From the NCBI GenBank assembly GCA_905182865.1, contig CAJJCY010000002.1, forward strand, positions 443,040-507,039: DNA of 64,000 nucleotides. The letters run 5' to 3'. The notes beneath the pieces are model-generated. The model did not search any database, had not been told where the DNA came from, and saw only the letters and a program-made list of their open reading frames with translations. Shown here piece after piece: positions 51,732 to 60,066 of the stretch (its first letter is position 1; each line of letters starts with the position of its first letter). Made by a program: the position numbers and the translations under genes. The stretch comes from an uncultured SAR324 cluster bacterium. GTDB taxonomy: Bacteria > SAR324 > NAC60-12.

Positions 51732-51905
51732 ACACGATCCAGTAGTCTTTCAGTTTTTTACTTTGAAGTTTTTTATATTTCTGTTTAACCTATTATATTT
51801 TGAAAGACGTGTGTTCTTTTGATCTGCACGCTTCTTAAACGTTGACGGATTGGCCCATTATGGTTATGCGCCAACTGGTCACCTTTAAAAAATTAGGAGA
51901 TATGT

Positions 51906-52208
51906 ATGCACATCCAAATAATTAACTTCAATCTAGAAGGCATTAATCGGGCCGAATATGAAGCAGTTTGTGACGAACTCGCTGAGGCTTTTGCTTCTCT
52001 GCCGGGACTCGTTTCAAAACACTGGCTAGCCGATGAAAATAACAATACGTATGGCGGACTTTATATCTGGGAAACACGAGAGGCCTATGAAGCTTATTTA
52101 AAATCAGAACTATTTGCCGGGGTCGGCGCCAACCCAGCATTGGTTAATATTGTTTCCAAGGATTTCGATGTTATTGAAGCACCTACCCGAGTTACTAGGG
52201 GACTCTAG
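51906..52208 (+). CDS. Putative monooxygenase, YdhR/antibiotic-biosynthesis-monooxygenase fold
   Basis: 100 residues of ferredoxin-like (ABM) fold: MHIQIINFNLEGINRAEYEA, LPGLVSKHWLADENNNTYGG and YIWETREAYEAYLKSELFAG. The KHWLADE...GGLYIWETREA pattern matches YdhR-type proteins. An AGGAG ribosome site precedes the ATG. It may oxidise a small aromatic or act in stress; substrate unknown. It appears monocistronic after the repeat. Confidence 0.85.
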   Translation: MHIQIINFNLEGINRAEYEAVCDELAEAFASLPGLVSKHWLADENNNTYGGLYIWETREAYEAYLKSELFAGVGANPALVNIVSKDFDVIEAPTRVTRGL

Positions 52209-52527
52209 TTTTGACTTAGATTTCCATCTGATGTTTTGAGGTTTTACTAAGATTAAGAACTAAAATTGTGAGGGGGTGTCTGTATGTGAATAATTTTAGG
52301 GAGACAATCTCAGGAGATAAGAATGTAGGTTTTATATATTCAGGGCTGATAGACACCTATACGGAAGGATTGCCCTGATTAAATATGAAAAATAAACAAC
52401 CAGAGAGAAAATTATTCCTTTCCTATTTTAGAAAAATTCAAGAAAGCATCGAGGGCATTAACTCAACTTTCTTAAGCAGGTCCGTTGAAGGTCATTCACA
52501 CACTCAGTTGTGTGAATGACCTCCCCC
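52209..52527. other. Intergenic region without recognisable gene
   Basis: About 320 bp with no convincing ORF. A short inverted repeat, GGTCATTCACAC and GTGTGAATGACC (about 52491-52521), precedes the repeat copy at 52528 and could act as a terminator-like hairpin. Confidence 0.4.
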
Positions 52528-52620
52528 ACTAATTCTTCACAGTCAGACACCCTCCAAGTAAAATCTCCAATTCTTGTAAAACAAACCGATTGATGTTATA
52601 TATTGGGTTCTCCTAAACCA
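52528..52620 (+). repeat. Promoter-bearing dispersed repeat, best-preserved copy
   Basis: Nearly complete form: CACTAATTCTTCACAGTCAG, ACACCCTCCAAGTAAAATC, CCAATTCTTGTAAAACAAAC, CGATTGATGTTATATATTGG and GTTCTCCTAAACC. TTGTAA (52574-52579), 17 nt, TATATA (52597-52602) look like a promoter. The MORN pseudogene starts 18 nt downstream. Confidence 0.9.
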
Positions 52621-52637
52621 ACCAATCAGGAAACCAA

Positions 52638-52976
52638 ATGAAACATCTACTCATCATACTCTCAATCCTTCTTCTTTCATCCCCTCTGTTTGGACAGGAA
52701 ACTGGTGTTTTATACCTTTGGGAAAATGGAACCAAGTATATGGGTGAATGGAAGGATGGAGAAAAACATGGTCAAGGTACATTCACTTGGTCTGACGAAG
52801 GATAATATAAAGGATAATGGAAGGATGGTAAATTTCATGGTCTAGGAAAATCCACCTTTTCTGACGAGAATAAAGGTGTAGGTGAATTCAAATATAATAA
52901 ACCTTGGAACATGACAACATACGACAAATACGGAAACCACAAATGGAAGAATGTGAAAGGAGTAAGAGTGAAATAA
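52638..52976 (+). pseudogene. MORN-repeat secreted protein, with two in-frame stops
   Basis: A 113-codon frame starts MKHLLIILSILLLSSPLFGQ, a signal peptide, then ETGVLYLWENGTKYMGEWKD. Two TAA codons interrupt the second MORN unit, where Gln and Glu are expected (SDEG-stop-YKG-stop-WKDGKFHG). The frame then resumes and ends KWKNVKGVRVK, matching the C-terminus of the MORN protein at 43994 (KGKYVNGVRQ). AGGA lies before the ATG. It is a shortened, decaying paralogue of the gene at 42515. Confidence 0.8.
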
Positions 52977-53277
52977 AACAAATACTCATTCTCATTTCTC
53001 CTCTCCTTCCTTCTTCTGCTTTCCCATCTTTTTATCAAAAAAAGTGAAAAAATAGTGTAACAAGTAATGGGTTCGAAAAGAGGCATTGAAATGCCCCGCT
53101 AGGAGGTCTAGATTCGGTTAATTACATTGCCTAAGAAAAATCTGTTTTATTGGTTTGAAAAGCTATCATAGAACTTAATATGATATTTTAGCCTTCTTTT
53201 CTTAACAGTAGATTAAGATGAAAAACATAAATATAAAGAAATTTAACGCTTAGAGTCAGATAGTAATTCCATCGGCT
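52977..53277. other. Intergenic region without recognisable gene
   Basis: About 300 bp of AT-rich DNA after the MORN pseudogene. I see no convincing ORF or repeat. Confidence 0.4.
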
Positions 53278-53304
53278 GGGCCTTGCGGTATTCTGACAAG
53301 GCCC
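53278..53304 (+). promoter_or_regulatory. Stem-loop 36 nt upstream of the acyl-CoA dehydrogenase
   Basis: GGGCCTTG, an 11-nt loop, CAAGGCCC is a perfect 8-bp stem. No T run follows, so it is not a standard terminator; it may be a leader structure or a remnant terminator of an incoming segment. Confidence 0.4.
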
Positions 53305-53340
53305 TTCATTCAACTAACCTTAAAAAATAAAAAAATCACT

Positions 53341-54565
53341 ATGGATTTGGGAGAAACTGACAAGGTGCGCCCGCTGATCAAGGCGGTACGAGAGATGGTG
53401 AATGATGAGATAGCCCCCATGGAAACAGAGTTCCATGGAGAAGTTGGGCGGTCAGGAGAACGTTTCATCTTCACATCTCGGATGACAGAAATTCTGGAGG
53501 GATTGAAAACCAAAGCCTATGAACGAGGGCTATGGAACTTCTGGCTTACTGACAGCAACCAAGGATATGGGTTAAGTACGGTAGAGTACGCCTATCTTGC
53601 TGAGGAGATGAAGACTCAGTTCCACGCAGAGGTCTTCAACTGCTCTGCTCCAGACACAGGCAATATGGAGGTGTTGTTGCGATATGGTACTCAATCCCAG
53701 CAGGAAAGCTGGTTGAATCCTCTGCTTGAAGGCAAGATTCGGTCATCCTACCTGATGACCGAACCGGACGTGGCATCTTCAGATGCCACCAACATCGCCA
53801 TGACCTGCATCAAGGAGAACGGGATGTATGTCTTGAACGGTGAGAAATGGTGGTCATCCGGAGCAGGAGATCCCCGCTGCAAGATTATGATCACAATGGT
53901 CGTGACTGACCCCGATGCACCTAAGCATAACCGCCAGTCGCAGATTCTCGTACCAATGGATGCCGAAGGCGTCGAAGTTGTACGCCCTATGCACGTTTTC
54001 GGCAAAGACGATGCGCCACACGGACACATGCATATTAAATTTCACAATGTACGCGTGCCTGAGAGCAATATTATTCTTGGGCAGGGCGCTGGGTTTGAAA
54101 TCGGCCAGGGCCGTCTTGGACCCGGACGCATCCACCACTGCATGCGGGCCATTGGTCAGGCTGAAAAGGCGCTTGAAATGATGTGTCGTCGTGGATTGTC
54201 TCGCAGCTTTTGGCAAGCCAATCGCGATGTTAGGGGCGAATTTTGATATAATTGCTGATGCGCGTATGGAAATTGAGATGGCGCGATTGTTGTGTCTGAA
54301 AGCAGCATGGATGATGGACCGGGGTGACGCTAAGGCAGCAGCACCGTGGATCCATCAAATAAAAGTCGTCGCACCAAGGATGGCACTCAAGGTGGTGGAC
54401 GAAGCAATACAGCTATTCGGAGGAGTGGGAGTGAGCCAGGACACACCTCTGAGCAGAATGTGGATGCATCTCCGTACCCTTCGTCTCGCAGACGGTCCGG
54501 ACGCCGTGCATCGACGACAGGTGGCCCGAACCGAACTACGGCAGTATGCCGACACGAAACCATAG
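53341..54565 (+). CDS. Acyl-CoA dehydrogenase (ACAD10/11 and LvaC-like), frameshifted
   Basis: FAD-dependent dehydrogenase of about 408 residues. Motifs include YLMTEPDVASSDATNIAMTC, NGEKWWSSGAGDPRCKIMI and GQGRLGPGRIHHCMRAIGQA. The frame breaks near 54201, where SRAAFGKPIAM is expected; the second frame runs GKPIAMLGANFDIIADARME to the end, with IQLFGGVGVSQDTPLSRMW. A two-base loss would explain it. It pairs with the kinase-like gene starting 3 nt after its stop. In human ACAD10/11 both activities are fused, and in bacteria LvaA/LvaC separate them for 4-hydroxyacid breakdown. The DNA is visibly more GC-rich than its surroundings. Confidence 0.85.
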
Positions 54566-54568
54566 TCA

Positions 54569-55621
54569 ATGAAGCCATCTGCCACAGACCTTGACCTTAA
54601 CAGAGTAGAAAAGGCCTTCCAAAAGCGAATACCAGGTTTTCGAGGGCCTCTCGATGTTTCTAAGACCCCGCAAGGTCAGTCCAACCCGACATACATCATC
54701 TCAAGTCCCTCCGGAAACTACGTTCTTCGGCGTAAACCCGACGGTGTGCTGCTCCCATCAGCTCATGCCGTAGAACGTGAATACCGAGTGATGACCGCTC
54801 TTTCCGATACCGAATTACCTGTGCCACAGACCATCTTCCTCTGTGAAGATCCTGACGAGATTGGTACCGTCTTTTTCGTTATGGAGCATGTGCCAGGCCG
54901 TGTTTTTCTCGACCCAAGGCTACACGAACTGACTTGTCAGGAAAGAGAAGTAGTGTATGACGAGATGAACCTGAGACTGGCACAACTGCATTGTCTGGAC
55001 CCAGAGACACTGGGGCTGCGTGACTACGGCAAGGCTGGTAACTACTTCGCACGTCAGTTCTCGCGCTGGTCACGCCAATACGATGCGTCCGCCACGGAAC
55101 AAATTGCAAAGATGGAAGAGCTTCAAAACTGGCTAAAGAACAACCTTCCTGGGGAGGAGGGTCCCCCACGACTGGTCCATGGTGACTGGCGCATCGACAA
55201 CCTTATCTATGAACCATTAGCACCCAGACTGGCATCCATAGTGGACTGGGAACTTTCTACATTGGGGAATCCTTTAGCCGACCTGGGGACGCAGTTGATG
55301 CAGTGGGCTATGCCCGTAGGTGATGATACACGGGGACTTGGAAGTATCGATCGAAAATCACTGGGTATTCCGGATGACGCGGCCTACGTGGAACGTTACG
55401 CACAGCGTGCCGGAATGTCCGAAGTGCCGGACCTTACTTTTGCGGTAGCTTTCAGTTTCTTTAGGATGGGCGCCATCATGCAGGGAATCAAGAAGCGAGT
55501 TCTTGACGGTAACGCCTCCAATCCCGAAAGGGGCTTGAAAATTGGAAAATTAATCCCTCTCTTTGCGCAGAATGCGCTTGAATTTATAAATCGAGAAAAA
55601 CAGCCCTTCACCAAAAAATGA
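54569..55621 (+). CDS. Aminoglycoside-phosphotransferase-like kinase (ACAD10/11 kinase and LvaA-like)
   Basis: 350 residues of the APH kinase fold. It has the N-lobe SNPTYIISSPSGNYVLRRKP, the catalytic loop LVHGDWRIDNLIYEP (His-Gly-Asp and Asn) and the metal loop SIVDWELSTLGNPLADLGTQ. This subgroup is not a drug-resistance enzyme but the partner of an acyl-CoA dehydrogenase that phosphorylates 4-hydroxyacyl-CoA, as established for LvaA and ACAD11. Three bases separate it from the dehydrogenase stop, so they form one operon. GC-richer codon use than the flanks suggests transfer. Confidence 0.87.
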   Translation: MKPSATDLDLNRVEKAFQKRIPGFRGPLDVSKTPQGQSNPTYIISSPSGNYVLRRKPDGVLLPSAHAVEREYRVMTALSDTELPVPQTIFLCEDPDEIGTVFFVMEHVPGRVFLDPRLHELTCQEREVVYDEMNLRLAQLHCLDPETLGLRDYGKAGNYFARQFSRWSRQYDASATEQIAKMEELQNWLKNNLPGEEGPPRLVHGDWRIDNLIYEPLAPRLASIVDWELSTLGNPLADLGTQLMQWAMPVGDDTRGLGSIDRKSLGIPDDAAYVERYAQRAGMSEVPDLTFAVAFSFFRMGAIMQGIKKRVLDGNASNPERGLKIGKLIPLFAQNALEFINREKQPFTKK

Positions 55622-55941
55622 AATCTTTCTGGTGAAGTACGAAATTGATGAGATGTGATAAAATCATGCCACTGAATCCTTCAATACCAACTTGCGACTG
55701 ATTCCCGTAAAACAGGTACAATCATTGTAAAAGTCAAGAGTATTTTATGAATCAGACAACCTCCAAATAAAATCTTCAATTCTTGTAGCGGGAAAATCTA
55801 TCCATTCTTTGATGTACTTTAAAGACTCTTTAGAGTCCATAAAAGACCCCCGTTCTTTGATAAAGGCTAATCAGGCAATCTCGCATCATATTTAATAGAT
55901 AAAAAATTTTCCCATGTAATCGTATCATATTCCTCCATGAG
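55622..55941. other. Intergenic region with short remnants
   Basis: No complete gene is seen. On the minus strand two short frames (MQLMEEYDTITWENFLSIKY, and MDSKESLKYIKEWIDF) could be remnants of an unknown gene. A partial repeat copy lies at 55753-55787. Confidence 0.35.
55753..55787 (+). repeat. Partial copy of the dispersed repeat
   Basis: CAGACAACCTCCAAATAAAA followed by TCTTCAATTCTTGTA matches the middle of the repeat; it ends right at the -35-like box and lacks the -10 half. Confidence 0.6.
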
Positions 55942-56319
55942 TTGCATAAAGCGAATACTTCTATTGTTCTCATGCAATCAATGGATCTGTGCTGTGAAAA
56001 ACCATTGACAGGTTTTTACAGGAACGGAAGATGTGATACAGGACCAGATGATCATGGTGTTCATACAGTATGCATTCGTGCAACATCTGAGTTTCTAGAA
56101 TATTCGAGTTCAACCGGCAATGATCTGAGTACACCTATGACTGAATTTGGATTCCCTGGTTTACAGGAAGGTGACCGCTGGTGCTTATGCCTAGCACGTT
56201 GGAAGCAAGCATACGATGTTGGAAAAGCACCACATATATATTTAGCTTCAACACATGAAGCATCTCTCGAATTGGTTCCATTAGAAGTTCTTCTGAATTT
56301 TGCCGTAGATGTTAACTGA
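55942..56319 (+). CDS. DUF2237-family protein
   Basis: 125 residues from a TTG start; an ATG at 55972 or 55981 is also possible. The conserved core is clear: SMDLCCEKPLTGFYRNGRCD, TGPDDHGVHTVC, GNDLSTPMTEFGFPGLQEGD and RWCLCLARWKQA. The family is small, cysteine-containing, common in bacteria and of unknown function; no metal-binding role is proven. It lies just outside the IS element. Confidence 0.85.
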   Translation: MHKANTSIVLMQSMDLCCEKPLTGFYRNGRCDTGPDDHGVHTVCIRATSEFLEYSSSTGNDLSTPMTEFGFPGLQEGDRWCLCLARWKQAYDVGKAPHIYLASTHEASLELVPLEVLLNFAVDVN

Positions 56320-56508
56320 CTCCCGATGGAACGATATAGCTGGGGAGTATTGCTTACATAATTATCAGGTATCTACATAAAAGAGAACTCATGACCGTCA
56401 GAATGTAAAAATCCAGAAACGCCTGGAGCGTAATGAAGTGGCCCCCAAGTCAAAGACAGTTTTTCTTATGAGTTAAGGTGTACTTTAGTTTGTTTTTCAT
56501 TGTATTAA

Positions 56509-57345
56509 TCATGCTGCCTTCCTGGCAACTTCTCTACCCCAATAAATCTCTGCAGGCGTATTTCCTACCAGAGATTGATGTGGTCTCTCAAAATTGTAAA
56601 ACTTAAAATACTCCTTTAACCCTGAGAGTAATTCCGGAACAGTCTCAAACTCCTCCAGGAATATCTTTTCGTACTTTACTGACCTCCATAACCTCTCGAT
56701 GAAGATGTTATCCATACAGCGCCCTTTACCGTCCATACTGATTTGAACGCCATGATCTTTTAGAGCACCAGTGAATGCCTTACCGGTATATTGTGCTCCC
56801 TGGTCTGTATTGAATATCACAGGTGTCTGATGTTTGCGCAGAGGCACTCTTCAGGGCATTGACGCAGAAGTCATCATCCATGGTCACTGAGACTTCCCAT
56901 GACAGCACATAACGGCTGGCCCAATCCATTACTGCAGTCAGATAAACAAAGCCGTGAGCCAGGCGAATGTAAGTTATGTCGGAGCACCACACATGATCGG
57001 GTTCGGTGATCGACATCTTTTTCAGCAGATAAGGATACACCTTATGCCCTTTCTCTGCCTGCTGGTGTTAGGCTTGGGGGCTACTGACTCCAAGCCCATC
57101 AAACGCATCAAGCGTTGGATCCGTTTGCGGTTTACAGCAATGCCTTTGCGGTTCAAATAAGACGTCATCTTTCGGCTGCCATAAAACGGATGTCTCAAAA
57201 ACTCTTCATCGATGAGCCTCATGAGATCCAGATTCACAGGACCTTTGGCAAGAGACGATCTGGGTCTGTAGTATGAAGAGCGTGGCAGTTGCAGTAGCTC
57301 ACACTGCCGGCTAATGCTCAGTCTCTTATTTCTGCCTCTATGCAT
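56509..57345 (-). pseudogene. IS3-family transposase OrfB (DDE integrase), frameshifted
   Basis: The frame from 57345 holds the HTH_21-like region ([39 protein letters not shown]). After a shift near 57035 the catalytic core appears: [20 protein letters not shown] (first Asp). After a second shift near 56840, FNTDQGAQYT (second Asp), then ERLWRSVKYEKIF (Glu) and FYNFERPHQSL. All three DDE residues survive but no intact frame exists. In an active element it would be made with OrfA by -1 frameshifting. Confidence 0.85.
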
Positions 57346-57364
57346 TTGACTTTCTCTGAGACGC

Positions 57365-57649
57365 TCATCCCAGATAGCCTGTCTTTTTTTTTAGCCAGTC
57401 AACTTCTATTTGCAGTTGGCCGACCTTTTTATACAAATGATCTCGCTCAACCTCTTTCTTCTCAGCATCTTTATCTTTCCCGTTGCTAAAAGCAGCAGGA
57501 GCTGCATCAAGTAACTGCTTCTTCCAAAGACTGATCTGATTGGCATGAACTCCATATTCGGATGCTAATTCTGCTATCGTTTTCTGACCCTTTATTGAGT
57601 CAAGCGCGATTCGAGCCTTCAATTCCTTGCTGTACTTTTTTCTGCCCAT
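57365..57649 (-). CDS. IS3-family transposase OrfA
   Basis: 94 residues. An HTH region (KARIALDSIKGQKTIAELAS, EYGVHANQISLWKKQLL) is followed by a leucine-zipper-like coil (DHLYKKVGQLQIEVDWLKKK). The last codons lie over an A9 run (57384-57392 on the plus strand as T9), the usual slippery site for making the OrfAB fusion. The frame is intact. Confidence 0.9.
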   Translation of the reverse strand: MGRKKYSKELKARIALDSIKGQKTIAELASEYGVHANQISLWKKQLLDAAPAAFSNGKDKDAEKKEVERDHLYKKVGQLQIEVDWLKKKTGYLG

Positions 57650-57963
57650 TCTGTATCTCCATTTTTAATTGAAAATACACCTTAGCACATTGTCTCATTT
57701 ATGGGGTCCACTATAGTCTGGTCTCACTTTATTCTTACTCGACTATGAGAGTTCGATATGGAAACCACACATTTAGTTCCTAAAAGATCGAGATCTTAGA
57801 TTCATTTTCACTTCAGATGTATAATCCCGAAAGATCTCATTTCGTATTTTAACGAAACAACGGTCTTTCAAATTACACTCATTAATGTTAAAAAAACTTA
57901 AGAGATTAAATTGTGCATTACCTTTTAAAATTTCCTTCTTTATTTTTTTTCATAAAAAATTGA

Positions 57964-58248
57964 TTATTGACATTTCCAGTTGGTAATCCTGAATAGAATA
58001 AGGATCCCTTCTGTTTCTAAAAGCTGATTTTCAAAAACAAGCTCAAGACCTTCTTGTTTTACTTCTAAAACAAACAACAAGTCCCTTTTACTGAAAATCC
58101 GATTAGCAGTATTGACTAATTGTCTTCGAGTGGAAAAATGGATGAAACCTTCACTAGAGAAGTCATCAGGATAATAATTATCATCTACACAATCTTCCCA
58201 TTCTTTTTCAGTAGTAATATGAAAGATAGGTTCAAAGTATTTTTGCAT
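57964..58248 (-). CDS. DUF952-family protein
   Basis: 94 residues starting MQKYFEPIFHITTEKEWEDC, with FSSEGFIHFSTRRQLVNTAN and LLFVLEVKQEGLELVFEN, the DUF952 core. Proteins of this family are small and fold-related to ADP-ribosyl-transferase-like barrels; function unknown. The expected C-terminal segment is not visible, and another frame near the end reads GSLFYSGLPTGNV, so a frameshift may have altered the tail. Confidence 0.75.
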   Translation of the reverse strand: MQKYFEPIFHITTEKEWEDCVDDNYYPDDFSSEGFIHFSTRRQLVNTANRIFSKRDLLFVLEVKQEGLELVFENQLLETEGILILFRITNWKCQ

Positions 58249-58279
58249 TTGTTTCCTAATTTTTTAGTTTGCCATTGTA

Positions 58280-58425
58280 TTATGGTTTCGTTTCGTTGTC
58301 TTCGAATCCTTTAGAAGCAAAACCAGCAGATGTTTCATACAGATAAAAAACACCAGTTTCCTGACCAATCACAGGAGAAGAAAGAAGAAGGATTGAAATG
58401 AGGAAGATGGATATTTGCCTAACAT
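58280..58425 (-). pseudogene. N-terminal remnant of the MORN secreted-protein family
   Basis: After the inverted repeat copy, the minus strand reads RQISIFLISILLLSSPVIGQ then ETGVFYLYETSAGFASKGFE. This is almost the same signal peptide and first module as at 52638. A base is missing after the ATG (58425), and a TAA at 58280-58282 ends the frame after NETKP. No MORN units follow. It is a truncated, decayed family member. Confidence 0.7.
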
Positions 58426-58440
58426 AATTTCCTATAATTG

Positions 58441-58500
58441 GTTTAGGAGAACCCAATATATAACATCAGTCAGTTTGTTTTACAAAAAATGGGAAGGTTT
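58441..58500 (-). repeat. Promoter-bearing dispersed repeat, inverted copy
   Basis: On the minus strand: TTGTAAAACAAACTGACTGA then TGTTATATATTGGGTTCTCC and TAAAC. TTGTAA, a 17-nt spacer and TATATA face the MORN remnant at 58425. Orientation is opposite to all other copies, following the orientation of its gene. Confidence 0.8.
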
Positions 58501-58550
58501 CAGCAGTAAAACACCAAATATACGGAACATTATACTTCTTATGGATATAG

Positions 58551-58579
58551 TTCCCGCATATACGGAAACTATGCGGGAA
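58551..58579. repeat. Perfect 10-bp inverted repeat with flanking direct repeats
   Basis: TTCCCGCATA, a 9-nt loop, TATGCGGGAA. The loop TACGGAAAC overlaps a direct repeat, ATATACGGAA, also found about 30 bp upstream. It may be a protein-binding or replication/transfer site, or the end of a lost mobile element. No gene covers it. Confidence 0.5.
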
Positions 58580-58815
58580 TACTAAAATAAAACGGATAGT
58601 GTATGCGGATAATATAGTTCTTTATTCTTTAAATAAAATAATCAACCAACCACACATACAATACAAGATTGAAAATACAAAAAAACAATCAATCCCCCAA
58701 TAATCATCCCTTTAATAAATACTGAAAATAGACTAATAAGTGGATGATTTCTTATAAAACTAATATACCATTCATAGAATGATTTGATTTTATTTATAAC
58801 TTTCATACTTAATCC

Positions 58816-59013
58816 TTATGCAACCAGTTTTCTGCGTTTCCTATTTCTTTCCTCACTCTTTATCCGTAAAACATCTTTCAGTATTCGTTTTACAGAGTTG
58901 AATGAGATGGATAGGTTGTGTTCTTCTTTGATAAGTACGGAAATCTTCCTGTATGAGAAAAGTTGATGTGTCTTTCTGTCAATCTTCTTCCGATAAGAAA
59001 CAGCCAAGTCCAA
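58816..59013 (-). CDS. Small HTH-like basic protein
   Basis: 65 residues, strongly basic at the end (SEERNRKRRKLVA). The middle (YRKISVLIKEEHNLSISFNS, VKRILKDVL) could form a helix-turn-helix of the transposase or resolvase type. The TTG start is uncertain; the frame is also open upstream (IRNPELLDLAV). It may be the tail of a lost transposase or a small regulator. I do not recognise the family. Confidence 0.45.
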   Translation of the reverse strand: MDLAVSYRKKIDRKTHQLFSYRKISVLIKEEHNLSISFNSVKRILKDVLRIKSEERNRKRRKLVA

Positions 59014-59102
59014 AAGTTCAGGGTTTCTAATAGAGTAAATAGTAAGTTATTATGGGGAGTAAGGGGGGATAGTGAATCGTTGGCAATTCACTTAAGTCTT
59101 AC

Positions 59103-59276
59103 ATGCGCTATAAAATCTCGGAGAAGATAAATTTTGATTTACTGTCATCAAAGCCTCACTCTTCTGAAAAGGTGAGCGCATCAAGGGATTCTTCAGGTGC
59201 AGTTATCCGGTTGGACGGTTTCGAGTTATTTTACAGTTTTTTCACCAAAGAATTTAGTAAAAATACTACTGAATGA
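59103..59276 (+). CDS. Very small hypothetical ORF
   Basis: 57 codons starting MRYKISEKINFDLLSSKPHS. No clear ribosome site or family is seen. It could be spurious. Confidence 0.2.
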   Translation: MRYKISEKINFDLLSSKPHSSEKVSASRDSSGAVIRLDGFELFYSFFTKEFSKNTTE

Positions 59277-59282
59277 CTGAAA

Positions 59283-59654
59283 TTACTCTTCTTTTGCTGC
59301 CTCTTCTTTAGCTGGTCCTTCTATTTTTGAATTGGTAATTATTTGATTTTCTATGGTTTGATTTATTATTTCTGAATTTGATAGATATGACTTGCCTAAG
59401 TTATATGTTTTATTAAATAGATTTATTCATAATTTTGGAATTAGCCAAAATCTTTGACTTAGTTATAGTCGAATCCTTAATAGAAGATTCTTCAACTGTT
59501 GAATCTACAAGTGTCGAACCGGATGCTTCAGAAATTTCATCAAAAACTGTATTTGTTGTTTTCGATTTGATTATTTTCGTATAAGTATTTGCACAGGAAA
59601 CGATTCCCATACAGAAAATGGAAATTAATAAAACATTAATAATAATTTTTTCAT
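59283..59654 (-). pseudogene. Lipoprotein with pentapeptide-like S-x-I repeats, frameshifted
   Basis: GGAGGAAT (59657-59664) stands before ATG 59654. The frame is MKK; one missing A then separates it from IIINVLLISIFCMGIVSC, a lipoprotein signal with lipobox IVSC. The mature part has a five-residue rhythm: STVEE, SSIKD, STITK, SKILA, NSKIM. A second shift near 59430 leads to LSNSEIINQTIENQIITNSK and a short acidic tail ending at 59283. Five-residue periodicity with hydrophobic third positions suggests a right-handed beta-helix of pentapeptide type. Function unknown. Confidence 0.55.
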
Positions 59655-59982
59655 CTATTCCTCCGTTACTTATAATGAAGAGAAAGTTTGATAAATCAAA
59701 TGTTTATACTTCACAATCATAGGGACTGTTTCGCACAAGATAATCAGCTACCAAACCATTTAACTGAACATTCAGACCAAAGGGAAGAATTATTCATAGT
59801 CGTTGAAGATATAATATCATCCAGATTATGTCAAGAAAAAATTGATTGTTTGATTTAAATGTTTTGCAGGCGGGTACATAGTGGAAGGTTTTTTAACTTT
59901 AGTAGTTAGTATTTATGTACTGATATAAAGTGTAGGATGTGTGTTCTATTTTTAAAATATTTTGACATAAATTGTAAAATAA
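59655..59982. other. Intergenic region without recognisable gene
   Basis: About 330 bp between divergent genes. AT-rich; presumably contains promoters for both sides, but I can place none with confidence. Confidence 0.4.
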
Positions 59983-60066
59983 GTGAGAATCAAGATTGAT
60001 TATTCAATAATTGAATATAATATTTTAGGACATATTTCTAAGGTCCAGTATTATTCACTTTCAAAA

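Larger units (their letters stand above)
56437..57712 (-). mobile_element. IS3-family insertion sequence (degenerate)
   Basis: About 1.28 kb. Ends are inverted: AGTGGCCCCCAAGTCAAAGA at 56437 and, on the other strand from 57712, AGTGGACCCCATAAATGAGA. An inner arm, TAAGGTGTA(C/T)TTT, is shared by both ends. OrfA and OrfB are encoded on the minus strand, with an A9 slippery run between them. No target-site duplication is visible in the flanks. OrfB is broken twice, so the element is probably inactive. Confidence 0.85.

Noticed and set aside
21897..52815. TAA read as glutamine or another amino acid (TAATAA in glpQ, two TAA in the MORN pseudogene)
   Set aside because: Many intact genes in the window end in TAA with correct lengths, and both affected genes show other signs of decay. 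Recoding is not supported.
54355..54594. Several overlapping ORFs in other frames of the acyl-CoA dehydrogenase 3' end
   Set aside because: They arise from high GC content and few stops; the dehydrogenase frame carries clear family motifs.
42451..58500. CRISPR array or integron attC sites as an explanation for the dispersed repeats
   Set aside because: Copies are kilobases apart with genes between them, not evenly spaced with short spacers. No cas genes or integrase are seen, and the repeats lack the attC fold and end motifs.
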